Shown here in pieces: positions 1 to 12,015 of a stretch of 64,000 nt of DNA; the stretch's first letter is position 1, and each line of letters opens with the position of its first letter. The stretch lies in the NCBI GenBank assembly GCA_964036275.1, contig CAXIWQ010000412.1:1-64000 (forward strand), in the 5' to 3' direction. Position numbers and translations under genes: made by a program. The DNA comes from Litoditis marina. Its lineage: Eukaryota; Nematoda; Chromadorea; Rhabditida; Rhabditidae. The notes beneath the pieces are model-generated. The model saw only the letters and a list, made by a program, of their open reading frames with translations. It did not search any database and was not told the origin of the DNA.

Positions 1-2507
1 ATGAGAGGTGAGGTTAAGCAAGAAGTTTTTAGACCCTAACTTTGTTTCTGATAAATGAAATTGTCTGAAAGTTACAGACTATTACCAACCTTGTTAACTC
101 TCTAAAATATACAAAAATCAGGCCAAACCGTTTATTACTTCTGAAGATATCGCCCAAAGCGCATCTCATTCGTATGCCCATGAGAGGTGAGGTTAAGCAA
201 GAAGTTTTTAGACCCTAACTTTGTTTCTGATAAATGAAATTGTCTGAAAGTTACAAACAATTACCAACCTTGTTAACTCTCTAACATATACAAAAATCAG
301 GTTAAACCGTTTATTACTTCTAAAGATATCGCCCAAAGCGCATCTCATTCGTATGCCCATGAGAGGTGAGGTTAAGCAAGAAGTTTTTAGACCCTAACTT
401 TGTTTCTGATAAATGAAATTGTCTGAAAGTTACAAACAATTACCAACCTTGTTAACTCTCTAACATATACAAAAATCAGGCCAAACCGTTTATTACTTCT
501 AAAGATATCGCCCAAAGCGCATCTCATTCGTATGCCCATGAGAGGTGAGGTAAAGCAAGAAGTTTTTAGACCCTAACTTTGTTTCTGATGAATGAAATGG
601 TCTGAAAGTTACAGACTATTACCAACCTTGTTAACTCTCTAACATACACAAAAATCAGGCCAAACCGTTTATTACTTCTAAAGATATCGCCCAAAGCGCA
701 TCTCATTCGTATGCCCATGAGAGGTGAGGTTAAGCAAGAAGTTTTTAGACCCTAACTTTGTTTCTGATAAATGAAATTGTCTGAAAGTTACAGACTATTA
801 CCAACCTTGTTAACTCTCTAAAATATACAAAAATCAGGCCAAACCGTTTATTACTTCTGAAGATATCGCCCAAAGCGCATCTCATTCGTATGCCCATGAG
901 AGGTGAGGTTAAGCAAGAAGTTTTTAGACCCTAACTTTGTTTCTGATAAATGAAATTGTCTGAAAGTTACAAACAATTACCAACCTTGTTAACTCTCTAA
1001 CATATACAAAAATCAGGTTAAACCGTTTATTACTTCTAAAGATATCGCCCAAAGCGCATCTCATTCGTATGCCCATGAGAGGTGAGGTTAAGCAAGAAGT
1101 TTTTAGACCCTAACTTTGTTTCTGATAAATGAAATTGTCTGAAAGTTACAGACTATTACCAACCCTGTTAACTCTCTATTATATACAAAAATCAGGTTAA
1201 ACCGTTTATTACTTCTAAAGATATCGCCCAAAGCGCATCTCATTCGTATGCCCATGAGAGGTGAGGTTAAGCAAGAAGTTTTTAGACCCTAACTTTGTTT
1301 CTGATCAATGAAATTGTCTGAAAGTTACAAACAATTACCAACCTTGTTAACTCTCTAACATATACAAAAATCAGGTTAAACCGTTTATTACTTCTAAAGA
1401 TATCGCCCAAAGCGCATCTCATTCGTATGCCCATGAGAGGTGAGGTTAAGCAAGAAGTTTTTAGACCCTAACTTTTGTTTCTGATAAATGAAATTGTCTG
1501 AAAGTTACAGACTATTATTAACCTTGTTAATTCTCTAACATATACAAAAATCAGGCCAAACGGTTTATTACTTCTAAAGATGTCGCCCAAAGCGCATCTC
1601 ATTTGTATGCCCATGAGAGGTGAGGTTAAGCAAGAAGTTTTTAGACCCTAACTTTGTTTCTGATAAATGAAATTGTCTGAAAGTTACAAACAATTACCAA
1701 CCTTGTTAACTCTCTAACATATACAAAAATCAGGTTAAACCGTTTATTACTTCTAAAGATATCGCCCAAAGCGCATCTCATTCGTATGCTCATGAGAGGT
1801 GAGGTTAAGCAAGAAGTTTTTAGACCCTAACTTTGTTTCTGACAAATGAAATTGTCTGAAAGTTACAAACAATTACCAACCTTGTTAACTCTCCAACATA
1901 TACAAAAATCAGGTTAAACCGTTTATTACTTCTAAAGATATCGCCCAAAGCGCATCTCATTCGTATGCCCATGAGAGGTGAGGTTAAGCAAGAAGTTTTT
2001 AGACCCTAACTTTGTTTCTGATAAATGAAATTGTCTGAAAGTTACAAACAATTACCAACCTTGTTAACTCTCTAAAATATACAAAAATCAGGCCAAACCG
2101 TTTATTACTTCTGAAGATATCGCCCAAAGCGCATCTCATTCGTATGCCCATGAGAGGTGAGGTTAAGCAAGAAGTTTTTGGACCCTAACTTTGTTTCTGA
2201 TAAATGAAATTGTCTGAAAGTTACAAACAATTACCAACCTTGTTAACTCTCTAACATATACAAAAATCAGGTTAAACCGTTTATTACTTCTAAAGATATC
2301 GCCCAAAGCGCATCTCATTCGTATGCCCATGAGAGGTGAGGTTAAGCAAGAAGTTTTTAGACCCTAACTTTGTTTCTGATAAATGAAATTGTCTGAAAGT
2401 TACAGACTATTACCAACCCTGTTAACTCTCTATTATATACAAAAATCAGGTTAAACCGTTTATTACTTCTAAAGATATCGCCCAAAGCGCATCTCATTCG
2501 TATGCCC

Positions 2508-5191
2508 ATGAGAGGTGAGGTTAAGCAAGAAGTTTTTAGACCCTAACTTTGTTTCTGATAAATGAAATTGTCTGAAAGTTACAAACAATTACCAACCTTG
2601 TTAACTCTCTAGCATATACAAAAATCAGGTTAAACCGTTTATTACTTCTAAAGATATCGCCCAAAGCGCATCTCATTCGTATGCCCATGAGAGGTGAGGT
2701 TAAGCAAGAAGTTTTTAGACCCTAACTTTTGTTTCTGATAAATGAAATTGTCTGAAAGTTACAGACTATTATTAACCTTGTTAATTCTCTAACATATACA
2801 AAAATCAGGCCAAACGGTTTATTACTTCTAAAGATGTCGCCCAAAGCGCATCTCATTTGTATGCCCATGAGAGGTGAGGTTAAGCAAGAAGTTTTTAGAC
2901 CCTAACTTTGTTTCTGATAAATGAAATTGTCTGAAAGTTACAAACAATTACCAACCTTGTTAACTCTCTAACATATACAAAAATCAGGTTAAACCGTTTA
3001 TTACTTCTAAAGATATCGCCCAAAGCGCATCTCATTCGTATGCTCATGAGAGGTGAGGTTAAGCAAGAAGTTTTTAGACCCTAACTTTGTTTCTGACAAA
3101 TGAAATTGTCTGAAAGTTACAAACAATTACCAACCTTGTTAACTCTCCAACATATACAAAAATCAGGTTAAACCGTTTATTACTTCTAAAGATATCGCCC
3201 AAAGCGCATCTCATTCGTATGCCCATGAGAGGTGAGGTTAAGCAAGAAGTTTTTAGACCCTAACTTTGTTTCTGATAAATGAAATTGTCTGAAAGTTACA
3301 AACAATTACCAACCTTGTTAACTCTCTAAAATATACAAAAATCAGGCCAAACCGTTTATTACTTCTGAAGATATCGCCCAAAGCGCATCTCATTCGTATG
3401 CTCATGAGAGGTGAGGTTAAGCAAGAAGTTTTTAGACCCTAACTTTGTTTCTGACAAATGAAATTGTCTGAAAGTTACAAACAATCACCAACCTTGTTAA
3501 CTCTCCAACATATACAAAAATCAGGTTAAACCGTTTATTACTTCTAAAGATATCGCCCAAAGCGCATCTCATTCGTATGCCCATGAGAGGTGAGGTTAAG
3601 CAAGAAGTTTTTAGACCCTAACTTTGTTTCTGATAAATGAAATTGTCTGAAAGTTACAGACTATTACCAACCTTGTTAACTCTCTAAAATATACAAAAAT
3701 CAGGCCAAACCGTTTATTACTTCTGAAGATATCGCCCAAAGCGCATCTCATTCGTATGCCCATGAGAGGTGAGGTTAAGCAAGAAGTTTTAGACCCTAAC
3801 TTTGTTTCTGATAAATGAAATTGTCTGAAAGTTACAAACAATTACCAACCTTGTTAACTCTCTAACATATACAAAAATCAGGTTAAACCGTTTATTACTT
3901 CTAAAGATATCGCCCAAAGCGCATCTCATTCGTATGCCCATGAGAGGTGAGGTTAAGCAAGAAGTTTTTAGACCCTAACTTTGTTTCTGATAAATGAAAT
4001 TGTCTGAAAGTTACAGACTATTACCAACCCTGTTAACTCTCTATTATATACAAAAATCAGGTTAAACCGTTTATTACTTCTAAAGATATCGCCCAAAGCG
4101 CATCTCATTCGTATGCCCATGAGAGGTGAGGTTAAGCAAGAAGTTTTTAGACCCTAACTTTGTTTCTGATAAATGAAATTGTCTGAAAGTTACAAACAAT
4201 TACCAACCTTGTTAACTCTCTAACATATACAAAAATCAGGTTAAACCGTTTATTACTTCTAAAGATATCGCCCAAAGCGCATCTCATTCGTATGCCCATG
4301 AGAGGTGAGGTTAAGCAAGAAGTTTTTAGACCCTAACTTTGTTTCTGATAAATGAAATTGTCTGAAAGTTACAGACTATTACCAACCCTGTTAACTCTCT
4401 ATTATATACAAAAATCAGGTTAAACCGTTTATTACTTCTAAAGATATCGCCCAAAGCGCATCTCATTCGTATGCCCATGAGAGGTGAGGTTAAGCAAGAA
4501 GTTTTTAGACCCTAACTTTGTTTCTGATAAATGAAATTGTCTGAAAGTTACAAACAATTACCAACCTTGTTAACTGTCTAACATATACAAAAATCAGGTT
4601 AAACCGTTTATTACTTCTAAAGATATCGCCCAAAGCGCATCTCATTCGTATGCCCATGAGAGGTGAGGTTAAGCAAGAAGTTTTTAGACCCTAACTTTGT
4701 TTCTGATAAATGAAATTGTCTGAAAGTTACAGACTATTACCAACCCTGTTAACTCTCTATTATATACAAAAATCAGGTTAAACCGTTTATTACTTCTAAA
4801 GATATCGCCCAAAGCGCATCTCATTCGTATGCCCATGAGAGGTGAGGTTAAGCAAGAAGTTTTTAGACCCTAACTTGTTTCTGATAAATGAAATTGTCTG
4901 AAAGTTACAAACAATTACCAACCTTGTTAACTCTCTAACATATACAAAAATCAGGTTAAACCGTTTATTACTTCTAAAGATATCGCCCAAAGCGCATCTC
5001 ATTCGTATGCCCATGAGAGGTGAGGTTAAGCAAGAAGTTTTTAGACCCTAACTTTGTTTCTGATAAATGAAATTGTCTGAAAGTTACAGACTATTACCAA
5101 CCCTGTTAACTCTCTATTATATACAAAAATCAGGTTAAACCGTTTATTACTTCTAAAGATATCGCCCAAAGCGCATCTCATTCGTATGCCC
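2508..5191 (+). repeat. Satellite A higher-order repeat, copy 1 (15 monomers)
   Basis: Fifteen monomers whose variant order is repeated exactly in the next block. The first carries CTCTAGCATA (2611), the second is the divergent 180-bp class with ACTATTATTAACC and AAGATGTCGCC, the third ends GTATGCTCATG, and later ones alternate between the ACAAACAATT and ACAGACTATT classes. Three differences from copy 2 were seen: a C in CAATCACC near 3486, a one-base deletion near 3787, and a one-base deletion near 4876. The block is 2684 bp. Confidence 0.9.
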
Positions 5192-7877
5192 ATGAGAGGT
5201 GAGGTTAAGCAAGAAGTTTTTAGACCCTAACTTTGTTTCTGATAAATGAAATTGTCTGAAAGTTACAAACAATTACCAACCTTGTTAACTCTCTAGCATA
5301 TACAAAAATCAGGTTAAACCGTTTATTACTTCTAAAGATATCGCCCAAAGCGCATCTCATTCGTATGCCCATGAGAGGTGAGGTTAAGCAAGAAGTTTTT
5401 AGACCCTAACTTTTGTTTCTGATAAATGAAATTGTCTGAAAGTTACAGACTATTATTAACCTTGTTAATTCTCTAACATATACAAAAATCAGGCCAAACG
5501 GTTTATTACTTCTAAAGATGTCGCCCAAAGCGCATCTCATTTGTATGCCCATGAGAGGTGAGGTTAAGCAAGAAGTTTTTAGACCCTAACTTTGTTTCTG
5601 ATAAATGAAATTGTCTGAAAGTTACAAACAATTACCAACCTTGTTAACTCTCTAACATATACAAAAATCAGGTTAAACCGTTTATTACTTCTAAAGATAT
5701 CGCCCAAAGCGCATCTCATTCGTATGCTCATGAGAGGTGAGGTTAAGCAAGAAGTTTTTAGACCCTAACTTTGTTTCTGACAAATGAAATTGTCTGAAAG
5801 TTACAAACAATTACCAACCTTGTTAACTCTCCAACATATACAAAAATCAGGTTAAACCGTTTATTACTTCTAAAGATATCGCCCAAAGCGCATCTCATTC
5901 GTATGCCCATGAGAGGTGAGGTTAAGCAAGAAGTTTTTAGACCCTAACTTTGTTTCTGATAAATGAAATTGTCTGAAAGTTACAAACAATTACCAACCTT
6001 GTTAACTCTCTAAAATATACAAAAATCAGGCCAAACCGTTTATTACTTCTGAAGATATCGCCCAAAGCGCATCTCATTCGTATGCTCATGAGAGGTGAGG
6101 TTAAGCAAGAAGTTTTTAGACCCTAACTTTGTTTCTGACAAATGAAATTGTCTGAAAGTTACAAACAATTACCAACCTTGTTAACTCTCCAACATATACA
6201 AAAATCAGGTTAAACCGTTTATTACTTCTAAAGATATCGCCCAAAGCGCATCTCATTCGTATGCCCATGAGAGGTGAGGTTAAGCAAGAAGTTTTTAGAC
6301 CCTAACTTTGTTTCTGATAAATGAAATTGTCTGAAAGTTACAGACTATTACCAACCTTGTTAACTCTCTAAAATATACAAAAATCAGGCCAAACCGTTTA
6401 TTACTTCTGAAGATATCGCCCAAAGCGCATCTCATTCGTATGCCCATGAGAGGTGAGGTTAAGCAAGAAGTTTTTAGACCCTAACTTTGTTTCTGATAAA
6501 TGAAATTGTCTGAAAGTTACAAACAATTACCAACCTTGTTAACTCTCTAACATATACAAAAATCAGGTTAAACCGTTTATTACTTCTAAAGATATCGCCC
6601 AAAGCGCATCTCATTCGTATGCCCATGAGAGGTGAGGTTAAGCAAGAAGTTTTTAGACCCTAACTTTGTTTCTGATAAATGAAATTGTCTGAAAGTTACA
6701 GACTATTACCAACCCTGTTAACTCTCTATTATATACAAAAATCAGGTTAAACCGTTTATTACTTCTAAAGATATCGCCCAAAGCGCATCTCATTCGTATG
6801 CCCATGAGAGGTGAGGTTAAGCAAGAAGTTTTTAGACCCTAACTTTGTTTCTGATAAATGAAATTGTCTGAAAGTTACAAACAATTACCAACCTTGTTAA
6901 CTCTCTAACATATACAAAAATCAGGTTAAACCGTTTATTACTTCTAAAGATATCGCCCAAAGCGCATCTCATTCGTATGCCCATGAGAGGTGAGGTTAAG
7001 CAAGAAGTTTTTAGACCCTAACTTTGTTTCTGATAAATGAAATTGTCTGAAAGTTACAGACTATTACCAACCCTGTTAACTCTCTATTATATACAAAAAT
7101 CAGGTTAAACCGTTTATTACTTCTAAAGATATCGCCCAAAGCGCATCTCATTCGTATGCCCATGAGAGGTGAGGTTAAGCAAGAAGTTTTTAGACCCTAA
7201 CTTTGTTTCTGATAAATGAAATTGTCTGAAAGTTACAAACAATTACCAACCTTGTTAACTGTCTAACATATACAAAAATCAGGTTAAACCGTTTATTACT
7301 TCTAAAGATATCGCCCAAAGCGCATCTCATTCGTATGCCCATGAGAGGTGAGGTTAAGCAAGAAGTTTTTAGACCCTAACTTTGTTTCTGATAAATGAAA
7401 TTGTCTGAAAGTTACAGACTATTACCAACCCTGTTAACTCTCTATTATATACAAAAATCAGGTTAAACCGTTTATTACTTCTAAAGATATCGCCCAAAGC
7501 GCATCTCATTCGTATGCCCATGAGAGGTGAGGTTAAGCAAGAAGTTTTTAGACCCTAACTTTGTTTCTGATAAATGAAATTGTCTGAAAGTTACAAACAA
7601 TTACCAACCTTGTTAACTCTCTAACATATACAAAAATCAGGTTAAACCGTTTATTACTTCTAAAGATATCGCCCAAAGCGCATCTCATTCGTATGCCCAT
7701 GAGAGGTGAGGTTAAGCAAGAAGTTTTTAGACCCTAACTTTGTTTCTGATAAATGAAATTGTCTGAAAGTTACAGACTATTACCAACCCTGTTAACTCTC
7801 TATTATATACAAAAATCAGGTTAAACCGTTTATTACTTCTAAAGATATCGCCCAAAGCGCATCTCATTCGTATGCCC
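5192..7877 (+). repeat. Satellite A higher-order repeat, copy 2 (15 monomers)
   Basis: This is the tandem partner of 2508-5191, with the same fifteen variant monomers in the same order (CTAGCATA at about 5294, the GATGTCGCC class at 5371, the CTGTCTAAC marker near 7260). The block is 2686 bp, two bases longer because it lacks the two single-base deletions of copy 1. The near identity implies a recent block duplication or unequal crossover. Confidence 0.9.
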
Positions 7878-8101
7878 ATGAGAGGTGAGGTTAAGCAAGA
7901 AGTTTTTAGACCCTAACTTTGTTTCTGATAAATGAAATTGTCTGAAAGTTACAGACTATTACCAACCCTGTTAACTCTCTAACATATACAAAAATCAGGC
8001 CAAACCGTTTATTACTTCTAAAGATATCGCCCAAAGCGCATCTCATTCGTATGCCCATGAGAGGTGAGGTTAAGCAAGAAGTTTTTAGACCCTAACTTTG
8101 T

Positions 8102-8106
8102 TTCTG
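8102..8106. other. Satellite A / satellite B junction with 5-bp microhomology
   Basis: Satellite A reads normally up to CTTTGTTTCTG (50 bp into its last monomer), then continues as TGGCGCACAGCCAC of satellite B. TTCTG is native to both: satellite A has GTTTCTGATAAATG and satellite B has TATTCTGTGGCGC. There is no intervening unique sequence. The first satellite B monomer (8107-8229) is 123 bp because 7 bp are missing around 8222, so the edge of the array is slightly degraded. Confidence 0.92.
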
Positions 8107-10218
8107 TGGCGCACAGCCACAAAAGACAAATTAACGCGGTTATTGACTCTTTGCCGTGCAGCTACAGGAAAAAGGTTATACGGCTATCAAGTATGTTGCT
8201 CCCAGCTACAAAAACCTAATACTATTCTGTGGCGCACAGCCACAAAATACGAATTAACGCGGGTATCGACTCTTTGCCTTGCAGCTACAGAGAACAGTTC
8301 ATACGGCTATCAAATCTGTTGCTCCCAGCTACAAAAACCTAATACGACAATCTATTCTGTGGCGCAGAGCCACAAAATACGAATTATCGCGGTTATCGAC
8401 TTGTTGGTCTGCAGCTAAAGAGAAAAGTTCATACGGCTATCAAGTCTGTTGCTCCCAGCTACAAAAACCTAATACGACTATATATTCTGTGGCGCACAGC
8501 CACAAAAGACGAATTAACGCGGTTATTGACTCTTTGCCTCGCAGTTACAGAGAACATTTCATACGGCTATCAAATCTGTTGCTCCCAGCTACAAAAACCT
8601 AATACGACAATCTATTCTGTGGCGCACAGCCACAAAGACGAATTAACGCGGTTATTGACATTTTGACTTGCAGCTACAAAAAAAATCATACGGCTATCAA
8701 GTCTGTTGCTTCCAACTACAAAAACATAATACGACAATCTATTCTGTGGCGCACAGCCACGAAATACGAATTAACGCGGTTATCGACTCATTGGCTTGCA
8801 GCTACGGAAAAAAGTTTATACGGCTATCAAGTATGTTGCTCCCAGCTAGAAAAACCCAATACAACTATCTATTCTGTGGCACACAGCCACAAAATACGAA
8901 TTAACGCGGTTATCGACTATTTGCCTTGCAGCTACAGAAAAAAGTTTATACGGCTATCAAGTCTGTTGCTCATGGCTACAAAAACCTAATACGACTTTAT
9001 ATTCTGTGGCGCACAGCCACAAAAGACAAATTAACGCGGTTATTACCTCTTTGCCTTGCAGCTACAGAAAAAAAGTTTATACGGCTATTAAGTCTGTTGC
9101 TCCCAGCTACAAAAACCTAATACGACTTTATATTCTGTGGCGCACAGCCACAAAAGACAAATTAACGCGGTTATTGACTCTTTGCAGCTACAGAAAAAAG
9201 TTTATACGGCTATCAAGTATGTTGCTCCCAGCTACAAAAACCTAATACGACTATCTATTCTGTGGCGCACAGCCACAAAATACGAATTAACGCGGTTATC
9301 GACTATTTGATTTGCAGCTACAGAAAAAAGTTAATACGGCTATCAAGTCTGTTGTTCCCAGCTACAAAAACCTGATACGACAATCTATTCTGTGGCGCAC
9401 AGCCACAAAATACGAATTAACGCGGTTATCGACTCTTTGCCTTGCAGCTACAGAGAACAGTTCATACGGCTATCAAATATGTTGCTCCCAGCTACAAAAA
9501 CCTAATACGACAATCTATTCTGTGGCGCACAGCCACAACATACGGATTAACGCGGTTATCGACTTTTTGCCCTGCAGCTACAGAAAACAGTTCATACGGC
9601 TATCAAGTTGCTCATGGCTACAAAAACCTAATACGACTTTATATTCTGTGGCGCACAGCCACAAAAGACAAATTTACGCGGTTATTGACTCTTTGCCTTG
9701 CAGCTACAGAAAAAAGTTTATACGGCTATCAAGTATGTTGCTCCCAGCTAGAAAAACCCAATACAACTATCTATTCTGTGGCACACAGCCACAAAATACG
9801 AATTAACGCGGTTATCGACTCTTTGCCTTGCAGCTACAGAAAAAAGTTTATACGGCTATCAAGTCTGTTGCTCATGGCTACAAAAACCTAATACGACTTT
9901 ATATTCTGTGGCGCACAGCCACAAAAGACAAATTAACGCGGTTATTACCTCTTTGCCTTGCAGCTACAGAAAAAAAGTTTATACGGCTATCAAATCTGTT
10001 GCTCGCAGCTACAAAAACCTAATACGACAATCTATTATGTGGCGCACAGCCACAAAATACGAATTAACGCTGTTATCGACTCTTTGGCTTGCAGCTACAG
10101 AGAAAAGCTTATACGGCTACCAAGTGTGTTGCTCACAGCTACAAGAACCTAATACGACTATATATTCTGTGCCGCACAGCCACAAAATACGAATTAACGC
10201 TGTTATCGACTCTTTGGC

Positions 10219-11780
10219 TTGCAGCTACAGAAAAAAGCTTATACGGCTATCAAGTCTGTTGCTCCCAGCTACAAAAACCTAATACGACTTTATATTCTAT
10301 GGCGCACAGCCACAAAAGACAAATTAACGCGGTTATTGACTCTTTGCCTTGCAGCTACAGGAAAAAGTTCATACGGCTATCAAGTCTGTTGCTCCCAGCT
10401 ACAAGAACCTGATACGACTATCTATTCTGTGGCGCACAGCCACGAAATACAAATTAACGCGGTTATTGACTTTTCGGCTTGCAGTTACAGAAAAAAAAAT
10501 CACACGGCTATCAAGTATGTTGCTCACAACTACAAAAACCTAATACGACTGTATACCCTGTGGCGCACAGCCACAAAAGACAGTTTAACGCGGTTATTGA
10601 CTCTTTGCCTTGCAGCTACAGAAAAAAATTTATACGGCCATCAAGTCTGTTGCTACCAGCTACAAAAACTTAATACGACTATCTTTTCTGTGGTGCACAA
10701 CCACAAAATACGAATTAACGCGGTTATTGACTCTTTGCCTTGCAGCTACAGAAAAAAGTTCATACGGCTATCAAGTCTGTTGCTCCCAGCTACAAAAACC
10801 TAATACGACAATCTTTTCTGTGGTGCACAAGCAGAAAATACGAATTAACGCGGTTTTTGACTCTGTGGCTTGCATTTACAGAGAACAGTTCATACGGCTA
10901 TCACGTCTGTTGCTCCCAGCTTCAAAAACCTAATACGACTTTATATTCTGTGGCGCACAGCCACAAAAGACAAATTAACGCGGTTATCGACTCTTTGGCT
11001 TGCAGCTACAGAAAAAAGCTTATACGGCTATCAAGTCTGTTGCTCCCAGCTATAAAAACCTAATACGACTTTATATTCTGTGGCGAACAGCCACAAAAGA
11101 CAAATTAACGCGGTTATTGACTCTTTGCCTTGCAGCTACAGGAAAAAGTTCATACGGCTATCAAGTCTGTTGCTCCCAGCTACAAGAACCTGATACGACT
11201 ATCTTTTCTGTGGCGCACAGCCACGAAATACAAATTAACGCGGTTATCGACTTTTCGGCTTGCAGTTACAGAAAAAAAAATCACACGGCTATCAAGTCTG
11301 TTGCTCACAACTACAAAAACCTAATACGACTGTACATCCTGTGGCGCACAGCCACAAAAGACAGTTTAACGCGGTTATTGACTCTTTGCCTTGCAGCTAC
11401 AGAAAAAAATTTATACGGCTATCAAGTCTGTTGCTACCAGCTACAAAAACTTAATACGACTATCTTTTCTGTGGTGCACAACCACAAAATTCGAATTAAC
11501 GCGGTTATTGACTCTTTGCCTTGCAGCTACAGGAAAAAGTTTATACGGCTATCAAGTCTGTTGCTCCCAGCTACAAAAACCTAATACGACAATCTTTTCT
11601 GTGGTGCACAAGCAGAAAATACGAATTAACGCGGTTATTGACTCTGTGGATTGCATTTACAGAGAACAGTTCATACGGCTATCACGTCTGTTGCTCCCAG
11701 CTACAAAAACCGAATACGACTTTATATTCTGTGGCGCACAGCCACAAAAGACAAATTAACGCGGTTATCGACTCTTTGGC
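10219..11780 (+). repeat. 781-bp tandem duplication within satellite B (6 monomers x 2)
   Basis: The six monomers at 10219-10999 are repeated at 11000-11780 with a constant offset of 781 bp. Shared private markers include the long A run before CACACGGCTATCAAG (10490s and 11270s), CTACCAGCTACAAAAACTT (about 10653 and 11434), TGTGGTGCACAACCACA (10690 and 11471), and GTGCACAAGCAGAAAATACG (10821 and 11602). The outer boundaries are approximate because neighbouring monomers are also similar. Confidence 0.85.
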
Positions 11781-12015
11781 TTGCAGTTACAGAGAAAAGT
11801 TCATACGGCTATCCAGTCTGTTGCTCCCAGCTACAAAGACCTAACACGACTATCTATTTTGTGGCGCACAGCCACGAAATACGAATTAACGCGGTTATCG
11901 ACTCATTGGCTTGCAGCTACGGAAAAAAGTTTATACGGCTATCAAGTCTGTTGCTCCCAGCTACAAAAACCTAATACGACTTTTTATTATGTGGCGCACA
12001 GCCACAAAGGACAGA

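Larger units (their letters stand above)
1..8106 (+). repeat. Satellite A array, 179-bp monomer, 45 full copies plus a 50-bp partial
   Basis: Head-to-tail tandem repeat. Taking the recurring ATGAGAGGTGAGG as phase zero, copies start at 1, 180, 359, 538, 717, 896 and so on to 7878, with a truncated copy at 8057-8106. Most monomers are exactly 179 bp. A few are 178 or 180 because of one-base length changes, for example the extra T in the copies at 1433, 2687 and 5371. Monomers fall into recurrent variant classes set by linked sites: ACAGACTATT versus ACAAACAATT, CTCTAACAT versus CTCTATTAT versus CTCTAAAAT, AGGTTAAACC versus AGGCCAAACC, and TTCTAAAG versus TTCTGAAG. The + orientation label is arbitrary. 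No coding region is supported; the two short minus-strand open frames here (about 3611-3841 and 4796-5014) arise only where a one-base deletion shifts the repeat frame. The family is not one I recognise. Confidence 0.97.

Noticed and set aside
3611..5014. Two minus-strand open frames in satellite A (3611-3841, 4796-5014)
   Set aside because: Both span monomers with a one-base deletion (near 3787 and 4876) that opens a frame closed in all other copies.
1..8106. Telomere-like CCCTAA in satellite A and TTAGG in satellite B
   Set aside because: Each occurs once per monomer inside a longer unrelated unit (AGACCCTAACTTTG, GTATTAGGTTTTT) and is not tandemly repeated.
1..8106. Internal sub-repeat structure in the 179-bp monomer
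   Set aside because: Only a 7-bp AGGTTAA direct repeat (109 bp apart) and a TCTGA pair were found, too little to claim a composite origin as for satellite B.
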